A DNA stretch of 29,480 bases, taken from IMG/VR virus record IMGVR_UViG_3300049259_000121, positions 1 through 29,480 of that record. One strand, given 5' to 3'. Of the stretch, positions 14,511 through 22,261 are shown piece by piece. The stretch comes from a virus. A program made the translations under genes and the position numbers. Numbering within the stretch: the first letter of the stretch is position 1; the number at the start of each line of letters is the position of its first letter. A model generated the notes under the pieces. The model had not been told where the DNA came from. It worked only from the letters and a program-made list of their open reading frames with translations, and did not search any database.

Positions 14511-15428
14511 TCAGCGACCGCCGAGCAGGCCTGCCGAGGTGGTCTGGGTGACCGTGGTCGTTTCTGGCGGCGGCGCCGAAGTCTGGTCGCAGGTGTACTG
14601 CGGGGCCTGCGGGTCGAAGTCGTGCGTGCGGGTGCAGTTCATCGTGCTGCCGTCGGCGAAGTGCTCCACCCAACTCAGGGGTGGCTGGCCGTCACTGCCT
14701 TTTGGGAGCGGTCCCACGTCCTGCGTGGTGCCGTCGGTGTAGGTCACCACCAAGTCACCGTTCACCTGGGCGGTGCTGGCGATCCCCCGGCCCGGCTTGC
14801 CGGTCTCGCCCACCTTGCCCTCGGCGCCGTCCTTGCCGACCACCTGGCCGACATCCTCGGTGGTGGCGTCGGAGTAGATCAGCGTCAGGTGGCCGTTCGT
14901 GATCGTCGAGCCGGTGATCCCGCGCCCGGCCGCGCCGGTCTCGCCCTTGATGACGCCCTTGTCCTCGGTGACACCGTCGGAATAGGTCACCCGGAAGTGG
15001 CCGTCCACGATCGAAGTGGAGGCGATCCCCCGGCCGTTCTGGCCCGAGACGCCTTGGGCACCCTGCTGCGGCGGGGGAGCGGCGGCCACGGCGGCGGCCT
15101 TGAGCTGGCGGGCCAGCTCGCACACCCCGCTCTCGGCCATCTTCTTGGCTGCATCGTCGCCGCGCAGGCACAGCGCCAGCGTGCTGTCCGCCGAGTTGTT
15201 CGCCACGGGGCTGATCGCTCCCAACTGGCTGACGGCGTGGTCCTTCGCCTGGGTCACCGCGTCGACCTTGGCCGTGGGGATGGCGAAGGCGGCGGCGAAG
15301 ATCGCTACACCGAGGCCCGCCATGCCCAGACGACTCAGGAAGCTGTTCCGGCGATCGCGGGAGCGCTGGCGTTTGTGCTCGTTGACGAGCAGATTCGCCT
15401 GAGGCGTCAACGTCGGATCAATGGACAT
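14511..15428 (-). CDS. Membrane-anchored collagen-like repeat protein
   Basis: ATG 15428 behind GAGGGGACTGG gives 305 residues and an 11-base overlap with the upstream gene. A basic N-terminus (NEHKRQRSRDRRNSFLSRLG) precedes one membrane helix (about 35-52). The positive-inside rule places the rest outside the cytoplasm. After an Ala-rich helical part come three tandem repeats (about residues 132-240). Each has GRGI, about six residues, then a strand pair ending YSDGTTEDVG and a short collagen-like GxxG link (GETGAAG, GKDGAEGKVGETG). Two cysteines (C265, C280) and a Pro/Thr tail ending GLLGGR follow. Collagen-like triplets are common in phage fibres, but a membrane anchor is unusual. The role may be surface display or exclusion of other phages; it is unknown. 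Confidence 0.75.
   Translation of the reverse strand: MSIDPTLTPQANLLVNEHKRQRSRDRRNSFLSRLGMAGLGVAIFAAAFAIPTAKVDAVTQAKDHAVSQLGAISPVANNSADSTLALCLRGDDAAKKMAESGVCELARQLKAAAVAAAPPPQQGAQGVSGQNGRGIASTSIVDGHFRVTYSDGVTEDKGVIKGETGAAGRGITGSTITNGHLTLIYSDATTEDVGQVVGKDGAEGKVGETGKPGRGIASTAQVNGDLVVTYTDGTTQDVGPLPKGSDGQPPLSWVEHFADGSTMNCTRTHDFDPQAPQYTCDQTSAPPPETTTVTQTTSAGLLGGR
14712..15035 (-). repeat. Three tandem GRGI...YSDGTTEDVG repeats
   Basis: Within the anchored collagen-like protein, three copies of about 36-45 residues begin at GRGIAS, GRGITG and GRGIAS and end at DGVTEDKG, DATTEDVG and DGTTQDVG. The copies are diverged in nucleotide sequence, so the repeat is maintained at protein level. Collagen-like glycine triplets link them. 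Confidence 0.75.
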
Positions 15429-15717
15429 GGCCAGTCCCCTCACCGGGCACCGGGATATCGTTCTGGATCAGCGCTCGCCGGTATCGAGCCGCCTCATCCT
15501 CGGCTTGATGCATCTTCTTGCGGTAGTCCTCGGTCTCCATCTCAGCCTCATCGGCGCGTTCGCGGGCCTTGCGGTTCTCGGCCTCCAGACGGGTGATAAC
15601 AGAGTCTTCCGACTCTATTTTTCCTCTGCGGCGGCCGTCTATCACCCTAGCCAGCGTGGCAATGAGAGTGGCCAGGCCGCCGCCGAAGACGGCGCCCAAG
15701 ATCAGTTCAAGACTCAC
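15418..15717 (-). CDS. Small membrane-anchored coiled-coil protein
   Basis: The product is 99 residues with an ATGA junction at its start. Residues 3-25 (LELILGAVFGGGLATLIATL) form a single N-terminal membrane helix, followed by a basic RRRGK segment. A charged coiled coil (about 36-85: VITRLEAENRKARERADEAE) follows, and the tail ends GHVH. The basic residues right after the helix suggest that the coiled coil is cytoplasmic. Inner-membrane spanin or holin-partner function can be imagined, but an i-spanin would face outward and the sign pattern argues against it. No family is recognised. It is in a four-gene membrane cassette. Confidence 0.75.
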   Translation of the reverse strand: MSLELILGAVFGGGLATLIATLARVIDGRRRGKIESEDSVITRLEAENRKARERADEAEMETEDYRKKMHQAEDEAARYRRALIQNDIPVPGEGTGHVH

Positions 15718-16139
15718 TTCTCGTCACCTCGCACACGGGGTGCGTGGTGGAAGATCGTCCACAGCTCGGCGTAGCGCCGGACCAGCAGCAGGCACAGGGC
15801 GAGCGTGCTGAAGAGGACGTAGACCAGCCCCGGGATCTCGGCCAGCCGGTGGTCGGAAATGAGGGTCACTCCGCGAGCGAACAAGATCACTGTGTACGCG
15901 GCGTAACCAGTGAGCAGCAGGGTAATGGCCGCCAGCTCGAAGCCGAGGTTTCGCAGGGATGCACCCAGGACACCCACGAGGCCTCCCACGGTCAGCGACG
16001 CGGCCCACACGTAGATGTAGATCTTCCAGCTGACCAGCGCGAAGCTGGCCAGCGGGACGAAGAACGACATGACGGCCGAGACGCTCATGAACAGGTAGGC
16101 GAGGAGGTGCAGCCATCGCGGAAGCGGACGCATCGGCAC
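15714..16139 (-). CDS. Four-helix membrane protein, holin-like in size
   Basis: GTG 16139 behind GAGGAG gives 141 residues with four membrane helices: about residues 9-29 (LLAYLFMSVSAVMSFFVPLA), 38-60 (AASLTVGGLVGVLGA), 68-89 (LAAITLLLTGYAAYTVILFA) and 103-121 (IPGLVYVLFSTLALCLLLV). Ends are basic and probably cytoplasmic. Its stop overlaps the next start as ATGA. Small polytopic proteins next to other membrane proteins in phages are often holins or superinfection exclusion factors. However, no endolysin gene is visible in the window, and the location inside the head operon is unusual. I leave the function open. Confidence 0.78.
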   Translation of the reverse strand: MPMRPLPRWLHLLAYLFMSVSAVMSFFVPLASFALVSWKIYIYVWAASLTVGGLVGVLGASLRNLGFELAAITLLLTGYAAYTVILFARGVTLISDHRLAEIPGLVYVLFSTLALCLLLVRRYAELWTIFHHAPRVRGDEK

Positions 16140-16199
16140 GGCTCAATCTCCTCGTCACCTGACGGACGTGCAGTTACAGGGGTCAGGACCCGTCCGGCG

Positions 16200-16358
16200 C
16201 TACTTCAGCGCCAGCACGAGCACGGCCACGAAGCCGCAGAGGGCTGCCAGATGGAACAGCAGCGGACTGCGGTAGCTCGGGACCGTGGCCCACAGGATGG
16301 TGTGCAGCGCGGTACCGGCGACGGCGAGGATGGCCAAGACCAAAACGAGCAGCTCCAC
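16200..16358 (-). CDS. 52-residue two-helix membrane peptide
   Basis: A GTG at 16358 is preceded by AAAGGAGGTAATC, one of the best ribosome sites in the window. The peptide of 52 residues has two membrane helices (ELLVLVLAILAVAGTALHTI and LLFHLAALCGFVAVLVLAL) joined by a short TVPSYRSP turn, ending ALK. Size and topology resemble small holins or antiholins. It follows a strong hairpin and heads the membrane cassette, so its transcript may be separately controlled. The strong ribosome site and ideal topology are why I consider it real despite its short length. Confidence 0.75.
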   Translation of the reverse strand: MELLVLVLAILAVAGTALHTILWATVPSYRSPLLFHLAALCGFVAVLVLALK

Positions 16359-16391
16359 GATTACCTCCTTTGTCGCAAATTGGCACCAGAA

Positions 16392-16423
16392 TCAGGGCTA
16401 CGGACAGGCATCCGTAGCCCTGA
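16392..16423 (-). terminator. Perfect 13-bp hairpin terminator after the 139-residue gene
   Basis: Arms 16411-16423 and 16392-16404 pair perfectly over 13 bases with a six-base loop, 12 bases after the stop at 16436. The coding-direction sequence continues TTCTGG, so there is only a hint of a U-tract. It separates the virion-effector genes from the membrane cassette. Confidence 0.7.
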
Positions 16424-16435
16424 ATGATCAGGTGA

Positions 16436-16855
16436 TTACGCCCCCTGCGACCGGAGGATGAGCCCCTTGAGCGCGGTCTGGATCTCGTCCTGGCTGAGCT
16501 GGTAGCTCTCGTCCTCGATGATCTTCCGCACCAGCGCGAGGAAGTCGCGAGCACTGCCCGGAACGCCCCACTCGGGATCGGCCTCATGCTCGTCGATGAC
16601 CGTCTGTACCTGCTCCTTGTCGACGTCCCCAGGTACTAGCCACAGCGTGCTGACCGTGTCTCCGGGCGCCTGCGAGGTGGAGAGCTGGACCGGGACGTCC
16701 AGCGCCTTCTCCAGCTCGCTGTGTAGCTGAGCCTGGTTCAGCGGCTTGTCCACGTCGAAGACGGCCGGGTCCTGGTCCGGGAACGGCGACCAGGGAGTCT
16801 CCTCGGCGGCGGGCTGCTCCTGCGGGACTTCCTCGACGGGGGCGACGTCGGTCAT
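16436..16855 (-). CDS. Small acidic phage protein, function unknown
   Basis: ATG 16855 behind AAGGAG gives 139 residues; a longer open frame upstream is a shadow of the neighbouring gene. The N-terminus is Glu/Pro-rich (VEEVPQEQPAAEETPWSPFP). The middle (about 40-95) is an alpha-beta unit with LHSELEKALDVPVQLSTSQA then TLWLVPGDVDKEQVQTVIDE. The end is helical (LALVRKIIEDESYQLSQDEI, then TALKGLILRSQGA). Similar small proteins occur near fibre and collagen-like genes in actinophages, but no function is known to me. It lies 14 bases after the Nudix-containing gene and before a strong hairpin, so it appears to close that transcript. Confidence 0.75.
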   Translation of the reverse strand: MTDVAPVEEVPQEQPAAEETPWSPFPDQDPAVFDVDKPLNQAQLHSELEKALDVPVQLSTSQAPGDTVSTLWLVPGDVDKEQVQTVIDEHEADPEWGVPGSARDFLALVRKIIEDESYQLSQDEIQTALKGLILRSQGA

Positions 16856-16869
16856 GGGGCTCTCCTTGA

Positions 16870-19701
16870 TCAGCTGAAGATGTCGGACGGATCGGCGTCC
16901 TGGTGGGCAAGGGCTGCTTCCAGCAGCTCGTAGTGGGTCCCCTCGATCTTGAGGTCCCCGAGGTTGCGCGCCTTGCGGCCGTCGTTCCCCTCGTTGATCA
17001 GCGCCTGTTGCTCGGCGAAGTCGAACTTGGCCGCCGCCTCCTTCGCGAGGTGGGCCTTCGCGGCCGCCGCGATGTCGTCGTCGGCTTTGCTCGCGCCCGC
17101 CGCCAGCTCCTGCCCGGCCGCCGTGCGCTGGAAGGCGGCGATCACGTCGGCCACCTCCTGGCTCTCCGGCACCGCGCTGGCGTGGTAACTGTTCGGCAGC
17201 GAACTGCCGCCGTCGAGCAGGTGGATGTTCGCGTCCTGGTCCGGCGCCACCTGTGCGGGCGGGTTGTCCGGGATGGGGTCCAGGTCGGCCGGGGTCGCCT
17301 CCATCGGGCGCATGGTCGCGTCCTCGTCGCCGTAGGTCGTCGGCAGAGCGGGCTCGGGTTCGTTGTGCAGCACCGCGTCGAAGCCCAGCGACGGAGTCAG
17401 CGGCTCGGGGTTCGCGTCCAGGTTGTTCCAGTTGTCCGGATCCTCCCCGGCGGCCCAACCGGTACTGGCCGGGTTGGTGGTGTTCGAGTGCGCGGGCTCG
17501 CTCGTACCGCGCCCCGGCTGCGGGTTGGTGTTCGAGATCGGGTCCCAGGCGCTGGCCTGCTTCGGCGCGTCCAGCGAAGCCTTGGTGATCTCGTTCCACG
17601 GCGTATGCGCCTTGACCTCGGGCCGGAGCGCCGGATTCTTCTTCGCGTGCTCGACCTCCCACCAGGCAGCCTGCTCGTGGCAGTCGCCCTTGGGGTCGTC
17701 CGGGTTAGGCACCACTCGGCCGTCCTTCATGGACAGGTCCTTTTCGGACGGGATCACCACGACGTGTCCCTGGTACACCCCGTTCGGAGAGGTCCAGGTG
17801 TGCTTGACCACGCCGTGCAGCGGGAACTCCTGGCCGATCTCTTCCTCAAATTCCCTGATCCCCGCGTGCAGGCTGGTGCGGTCGCCGTCCTCGTGGTGGC
17901 CTCCGGGTAGCTCCCAAAGACCTCGTGCCGGATCTTTCTCGTCGTCGAGCCCGCGCTGGAGCATCAGCACGCGGCCGGTGTCGTGTGCCTTCAGGGCGAT
18001 GCCGGAGACCTTCGGGCCGGGCGGGTTGCTCTTGGCGGCCTCGTGGTGGTGTTCGTGGCCCTCGCCGCCCAGCGGCGCCCCGCAGTGCGGACAGCGGTGG
18101 TGCTCGACGGCCTCTACGCCGATGAAGCCCCCGCAGTGCGGGCAGCGGCGCTCGCCGTCGTCTTCGTGGTGCTCGGCGGTCTTCCACAGCAGTACAGCCG
18201 TACGGTGACGCACTCCGGCGCGCACCAGGTTGCCGACGACCTCGGCCGGGTCGGCGTCCTCGTCGCGCAGCCGGGCGACCAGCGACCCGATCAGCGAGCC
18301 CTCGTAGGGCCGGGCAAAGACATGGGCGCCCTCGTCCGGGTCGTACCGGACGATCGATCGCTCGCGCGAGGTCGGCTCGGCGGGGTGGATCTCCTTGCCG
18401 AACATGCCCTGGCTCTGGGCCTCGAACTGGAGCGCCAGCGCGTGCGAGCACTTGCGGCCCTCGAACCGCTGGAAGCCGGGGCTGCGTTCGAAGGCGTAGG
18501 CCGCCCACTTGCAGCCGCAGGTCCAGTCGGCCACCTTGTGCGTGCCCGGCCGGTAGACCAGCAGTGCCTCGTAGGTGCCGTGGTCGCCCTTGACGTGGCC
18601 GCCGACGCCGTCGTTCGAGGCGATGACGATCGTCACCCCGCCCTCGGCGCGGATCCGCTTCGCCTTGCGTTGGACGTCGGCCCAGCTGGCCGTCACGTGG
18701 AAGCCAAACTCGCGATCACGCGCGGCCGTGCGCAGCATGGTCGCCGCCTCCGGGGTCAGCCTGCCTCGGAAAGCTCCTCCAGTTGGGCTTCGATCTTCTC
18801 GATGGCCCGCTCCACCTCCGGAGTTGACTCCTTCTGGTGCAGCTCGGCCAGCAGAGCTTCCAGCTTCTCCCGCGTGGGCGCCTCGATCGTCATCGGGTTC
18901 TCCGTCCAGGTGTCGCCCGACTACCCGAGCAGCGTCGCTCGGCTCGGGGTGATGATGATGCTGGGCATACAGTTCGCCGATCAGTTCCGACGCGCTCGTT
19001 GCGGCATAGGGCCCGACGTGGTTGATGAAGTGCTCGCGGTTGTCCAGCATCCAGCGGTACTTGCTGGACCCGTGCTTATACGGGGTCGTTCCGGGAATCG
19101 TCTTCGCGATCCTGTTGAGCAGGTGCGAGCGCTCCTCGTTGCCGCCGTCCTCGTCGTCGGCAGGGACTTCGTGCTTGCTGAAGTCCAGTGCGTGCCCACT
19201 TTCGTGGGTCAAGACGTGACTTTTCAACGGCGTGCTCCCGTGCTTGGAGAGGTATCCCTTGGAGATCACGACTCCGGGGATTTTCGGATCGTGCTCCATG
19301 CTCCGCGCCAAGCCACGGTGGACGCCGATCCTGTTCCGTTCCGGCGAAAAATACGCGACGGTGTTGTCCTCCATCGCCCCGTCATGTTTCGGGCTGGAGA
19401 TGCTGACATTCGGCCTTTTCCCGGCGGGCAGATAAACCAGGTGCCGGGACAGTTGCGCGGCAATGGGAGCCTTGACCTCGGGCTCCTCCGTGAGGTGGGT
19501 GTTCACCTCGAACTTCGGGACGCCGTGCTCTTGGTGGTGTACGGCCAGTGGGTGATGCCCCTCGCCGTACGCCTCGTCTTCGGGCCCCGGGTCGTCCTTC
19601 AGGTACTGGTAGTGCTGCGTGAGTTTGGTCGTGCGCTCTTCGTGCGTGTCGTGCGGGTGCAGCAGAGGCAATCCGGATTCGGGAGTCAGCTTCTGAATCA
19701 T
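16870..19701 (-). CDS. Giant multidomain protein: HExxH metallopeptidase, SWIM finger, zinc ribbon, Nudix hydrolase
   Basis: One open frame of 943 codons starts at ATG 19701 ([10 protein letters not shown]) in a TGATG junction. Residues about 80-255 resemble ATLF-type (anthrax-lethal-factor-like) zinc metallopeptidases. HESGH at 166-170 lies in LTHESGHALDF, and a downstream ELIGELYA helix supplies a likely third ligand (E243). After a poor-quality linker, a second part starts at an internal ATG (18738) with its own GGAGG site. This part has a SWIM finger (CGC...KCSH), a two-knuckle zinc ribbon (CPHC twice) and a Nudix domain. The Nudix box, GGHHEDGD then REFEEEIG, has one extra spacer residue and D for the first E. 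It ends with a helical tail (AEQQALINEG, IEGTHYELLEAAL). The linker is antisense-free but overlaps a 45-codon gene, so the metallopeptidase and the rest may be separate products. Confidence 0.72.
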   Translation of the reverse strand: MIQKLTPESGLPLLHPHDTHEERTTKLTQHYQYLKDDPGPEDEAYGEGHHPLAVHHQEHGVPKFEVNTHLTEEPEVKAPIAAQLSRHLVYLPAGKRPNVSISSPKHDGAMEDNTVAYFSPERNRIGVHRGLARSMEHDPKIPGVVISKGYLSKHGSTPLKSHVLTHESGHALDFSKHEVPADDEDGGNEERSHLLNRIAKTIPGTTPYKHGSSKYRWMLDNREHFINHVGPYAATSASELIGELYAQHHHHPEPSDAARVVGRHLDGEPDDDRGAHAGEAGSSAGRAAPEGVNSGGGAGHREDRSPTGGAFRGRLTPEAATMLRTAARDREFGFHVTASWADVQRKAKRIRAEGGVTIVIASNDGVGGHVKGDHGTYEALLVYRPGTHKVADWTCGCKWAAYAFERSPGFQRFEGRKCSHALALQFEAQSQGMFGKEIHPAEPTSRERSIVRYDPDEGAHVFARPYEGSLIGSLVARLRDEDADPAEVVGNLVRAGVRHRTAVLLWKTAEHHEDDGERRCPHCGGFIGVEAVEHHRCPHCGAPLGGEGHEHHHEAAKSNPPGPKVSGIALKAHDTGRVLMLQRGLDDEKDPARGLWELPGGHHEDGDRTSLHAGIREFEEEIGQEFPLHGVVKHTWTSPNGVYQGHVVVIPSEKDLSMKDGRVVPNPDDPKGDCHEQAAWWEVEHAKKNPALRPEVKAHTPWNEITKASLDAPKQASAWDPISNTNPQPGRGTSEPAHSNTTNPASTGWAAGEDPDNWNNLDANPEPLTPSLGFDAVLHNEPEPALPTTYGDEDATMRPMEATPADLDPIPDNPPAQVAPDQDANIHLLDGGSSLPNSYHASAVPESQEVADVIAAFQRTAAGQELAAGASKADDDIAAAAKAHLAKEAAAKFDFAEQQALINEGNDGRKARNLGDLKIEGTHYELLEAALAHQDADPSDIFS
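18736..18755 (-). promoter_or_regulatory. Internal ribosome site and start for the SWIM-Nudix product
   Basis: GGAGGCGGCGACC followed by ATG at 18738 lies inside the 943-codon frame and in phase with it. Initiation here would give a 622-residue product (MLRTAARDREFGFHVTASWA onward) containing SWIM finger C74/C76/C97/H99, zinc ribbon C199/C202/C216/C219 and Nudix residues about 244-330. The site begins immediately after the stop of the overlapping 45-codon gene, matching the normal gene-to-gene spacing in this genome. Confidence 0.55.
18756..18893 (-). CDS. 45-residue coiled-coil peptide overlapping the giant gene out of frame
   Basis: ATG 18893 has GGAGA seven bases upstream and encodes 45 residues with a clear heptad pattern: REKLEALLAELHQKE, then PEVERAIEKIEAQLEELSEA. 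The stop at 18756 is followed by GGAGG and the start of the SWIM-Nudix part. The ATG sits in an ATGA sequence whose TGA would end a frame different from the metallopeptidase frame. The same bases read in the giant frame give a Gly/Ala/Arg-rich linker without secondary structure. The coiled coil therefore looks like the selected reading. The peptide may be a partner of the neighbours, or it may have been the original C-terminus of the metallopeptidase before an indel. Confidence 0.5.
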   Translation of the reverse strand: MTIEAPTREKLEALLAELHQKESTPEVERAIEKIEAQLEELSEAG

Positions 19702-22208
19702 CACGCCCACTCCTCGTGAGGAACTTCGCGCACTACGCGCAGCGGATGCGGTGTCTTGAAGTCATTCGGGCCGTAGTCCTTCTTGAAGTCGCCGGTCGGC
19801 TCGACTTCGTACACCCGTCCCTTGTGACCGAGGTTGCGAGCGTAGGATGCGGCCGTTTCTCGGTCGGTGGTGAAGTAGTTGTGCGTCGATTTCGGCCCCT
19901 CGTCACCCCAGTTGTTCGGCTTCCGGCCGACAGTGATGTGATCACCAGGTCCGACCTTCGCCCGGCCGCCGTGGTAGAGCGGGCCTTCGATCTCCCGGTC
20001 CTGATCCTGGTAGCCGCTGGCCGTCTGCACGGTCTGGCGGTATGGGTGCCTCGCGCCATGCGTGACCATGTTGTTGCTCTGGGGACGATTCGCTGAGCCC
20101 GGACCGAGGACTTCGGCCATCTTGCTGGCGAGACGCGCCATGGCGCTCGCCGTCTCAGCGGCTTCCTTCTTCGGTCGCCGCTGAACCTGCTTGATGATCC
20201 CGTCGGCGTTGTGCCGGACTTCCTGGTTGTGGCCTCCCTTGTAGACCACCATCCCGTGCACGGTGTCCGGGCCGTTGTAGCCCCACTCGTGCACGTCACC
20301 CTCGGTGTGCAGGTGCTTGGCGGGGACCCGGGCGCGGATCACCGGGTAGTCGTTCTTGGAATCGCTCATTCGGCCTTCGCCGCGCGCGTAGTCCTTGGAG
20401 GTCGACACCCAATCGCCGGGGCGGATGCCTTTGTGCGCGTGCTCGGCAGGCAGCGCCCGGTAGACGTGGATCATTTTCTCAGGCTGATCTCGGGCAGCAC
20501 GGATCACGCTCGCGCTGTCGTGGAAGTGCTCCTGGCCGTAGTGGTAGTACTCCGGGTGCTCGTAGAAGTCCGGCATGTGCTTCTCGACGTCGTGCAGCGG
20601 AGCGCCATAGTCGGCGTCCGGCGCCTGGTGCTGCATCCGGTAGTCGTCTTCGTCAGATGCCACGCGGGCCTCCAGTGCGGCTGTCGTCGCACCGGATACT
20701 ACCTGAAGAGGTAGTTCAATGGATCCCTTTGCCTGCATGAGCGCCATCGGGCCGGGCTCGGAGATCGGGCACACCTGCTGCTGCCAGCGGGTCTCCCAGG
20801 GACACGGACCCCGGTCCTGTGGGATGCCCAGCACGTGACCACCGGCGCTGATGTCGCCGGGGTAGGTGCAGCGCGCTGTCCGGCGCCAGGTGCACCAGTC
20901 CGGCCCGTCTGCCGCCGCCGTCTTTTGGTGGCCGGGCGCCGAGCAGAAGCCGTCGTCGTGGTGGTCCAGCTCATGCCGGAGCGCCTCGGCCTCGTCGTCG
21001 GTGTCGAAACCGCAGCCCAGGTACGCGCCCGCCAGCGCCGAGTACTTCTTCAGCGAGCGCGGCAGGCGCTTGGAGATCGGCGACCATTCGGGCTCGGGGA
21101 ACCCGTGCTTGTCGGCGTCGTAAACGTGGCCTTCGACCTGCTTGTCCCCGCGCAGCATCGCGGCGGCAGTCCGGTGGTGGCCGTCCAGCGTGTAGTAGTC
21201 GTCGTGGTGCTTGACGAAGATCGGCCGGTCGTTGGCCGGGTAGTTCGGCCGCCCGCTGCCCGACTTGCGCCCGGGGTCGTTCAGGTACGCGTCAACACCC
21301 CGCTTCGTCACACGCGGCTGCGTCGCGTAGACGTTGCCGCCGCCCAGCGGGACCGGCCGGATTTCGCCCTTGGCGTGCCAGTGCGCGAAGTCGTTCTCGC
21401 GACCGCTGTAGCCCCGGAACTCGTGCACACCAGCATGCGCACCGACCGCCTGCTCGTCGTCCCAGTCGGGGTTGTCGCCGTGGTCGGGGAAGTTCGTCTT
21501 CTGGGATTCGACGTACCCGGCGAAGCCCACTCGCTTGGTCGGGATCGTCTTGGTGTCGTCCTCCGGTTCGGCGGCCGCCGTGGTGCTCACGCGCGAGTCG
21601 AAGTCGAGGAAGTCGTTGATCCCGGCCTGCCCGCCCGCTCCGGACGCGCCCGAGCGCGGATCGACTGCCGGGGACGGGTGGTTCGAGGGGTCGCCGATCA
21701 GCTCGGGCGTCCACTGCGCGCCCTCGTGCGCGGACATCGTGCCGCCGCAGGTCGCGCAGGTGGCCTGCCGGACGCGGCCGTTGTCCGTCAGGTCCTTGAA
21801 GTCGGTCGAGCCGCAGTACGAGCAGCTGGACGGTCCGTCGCCGCCGGGCTCATCATGGTCCTCGGCATCCGCTTCCTGGCGCTCTTGACTCAACGTCGCC
21901 GTGAAGGTCATCTTGCCCGGGTCCGGCCGTTCGTCGAGGATGCCACCCAACTCGGGGTAATCCTCGACGGCCAGGTGCACTCCGGCGGCAGACCGACTGG
22001 TCGGCATCTTGGACAGCATCGAGGCGCTGTAGTTGCCGCCGCCCATGCCGTTGTCGAGCTTGACGACGTAGTTCTCCGCGCCCGCGATCGGACCGTCTTC
22101 GACCTGCTCGACCACGCCCGGGAATCCGTCGATGGTCATGACGTGCTCGCCCGGCTGGTACTCCCAGTAGTCCTCGGGACGAACGCCGCCGACGTGCCGC
22201 GTGGTCAT
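19701..22208 (-). CDS. Multidomain effector-like protein: zinc ribbon, ParB-like domain and two ADP-ribosyltransferase-like domains
   Basis: ATG 22208 follows GAGGAGGCCAC; the product has 835 residues. Residues about 15-70 look like an SH3/KOW barrel ([20 protein letters not shown]). C129, C132, C151 and C154 form a zinc ribbon. Residues about 293-365 are ParB/Srx-like, with [18 protein letters not shown] carrying the GHHR motif. Residues about 437-485 are cysteine-rich, ending CPISEPGP. Residues about 540-665 are an R-S-E ADP-ribosyltransferase-like domain (VYRALPA with R584, VSTSKDYA with S602-S604, HEWGY with E641). Residues about 742-835 match rifampin ADP-ribosyltransferase Arr (PLYHGG with H746, [24 protein letters not shown]). 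Such proteins may be packaged and injected like T4 Alt, but no MuF domain is visible. Targets are unknown. Confidence 0.8.
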   Translation of the reverse strand: MTTRHVGGVRPEDYWEYQPGEHVMTIDGFPGVVEQVEDGPIAGAENYVVKLDNGMGGGNYSASMLSKMPTSRSAAGVHLAVEDYPELGGILDERPDPGKMTFTATLSQERQEADAEDHDEPGGDGPSSCSYCGSTDFKDLTDNGRVRQATCATCGGTMSAHEGAQWTPELIGDPSNHPSPAVDPRSGASGAGGQAGINDFLDFDSRVSTTAAAEPEDDTKTIPTKRVGFAGYVESQKTNFPDHGDNPDWDDEQAVGAHAGVHEFRGYSGRENDFAHWHAKGEIRPVPLGGGNVYATQPRVTKRGVDAYLNDPGRKSGSGRPNYPANDRPIFVKHHDDYYTLDGHHRTAAAMLRGDKQVEGHVYDADKHGFPEPEWSPISKRLPRSLKKYSALAGAYLGCGFDTDDEAEALRHELDHHDDGFCSAPGHQKTAAADGPDWCTWRRTARCTYPGDISAGGHVLGIPQDRGPCPWETRWQQQVCPISEPGPMALMQAKGSIELPLQVVSGATTAALEARVASDEDDYRMQHQAPDADYGAPLHDVEKHMPDFYEHPEYYHYGQEHFHDSASVIRAARDQPEKMIHVYRALPAEHAHKGIRPGDWVSTSKDYARGEGRMSDSKNDYPVIRARVPAKHLHTEGDVHEWGYNGPDTVHGMVVYKGGHNQEVRHNADGIIKQVQRRPKKEAAETASAMARLASKMAEVLGPGSANRPQSNNMVTHGARHPYRQTVQTASGYQDQDREIEGPLYHGGRAKVGPGDHITVGRKPNNWGDEGPKSTHNYFTTDRETAASYARNLGHKGRVYEVEPTGDFKKDYGPNDFKTPHPLRVVREVPHEEWA

Positions 22209-22261
22209 GTGGCCTCCTCAGTGTTTGGGTGGCCTGGCCACCACGACCGGCAGGCCGGGCG

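Noticed and set aside
15418-16358. Firm assignment of the small membrane proteins as holin and spanin
   Set aside because: Topology alone is not diagnostic, no endolysin is nearby, and the charge pattern of the coiled-coil protein suggests a cytoplasmic domain.
20699-20714. CTACCT-GAAG-AGGTAG palindrome
   Set aside because: It is short, lies within the coding sequence of the 835-residue protein and has no partner elements.
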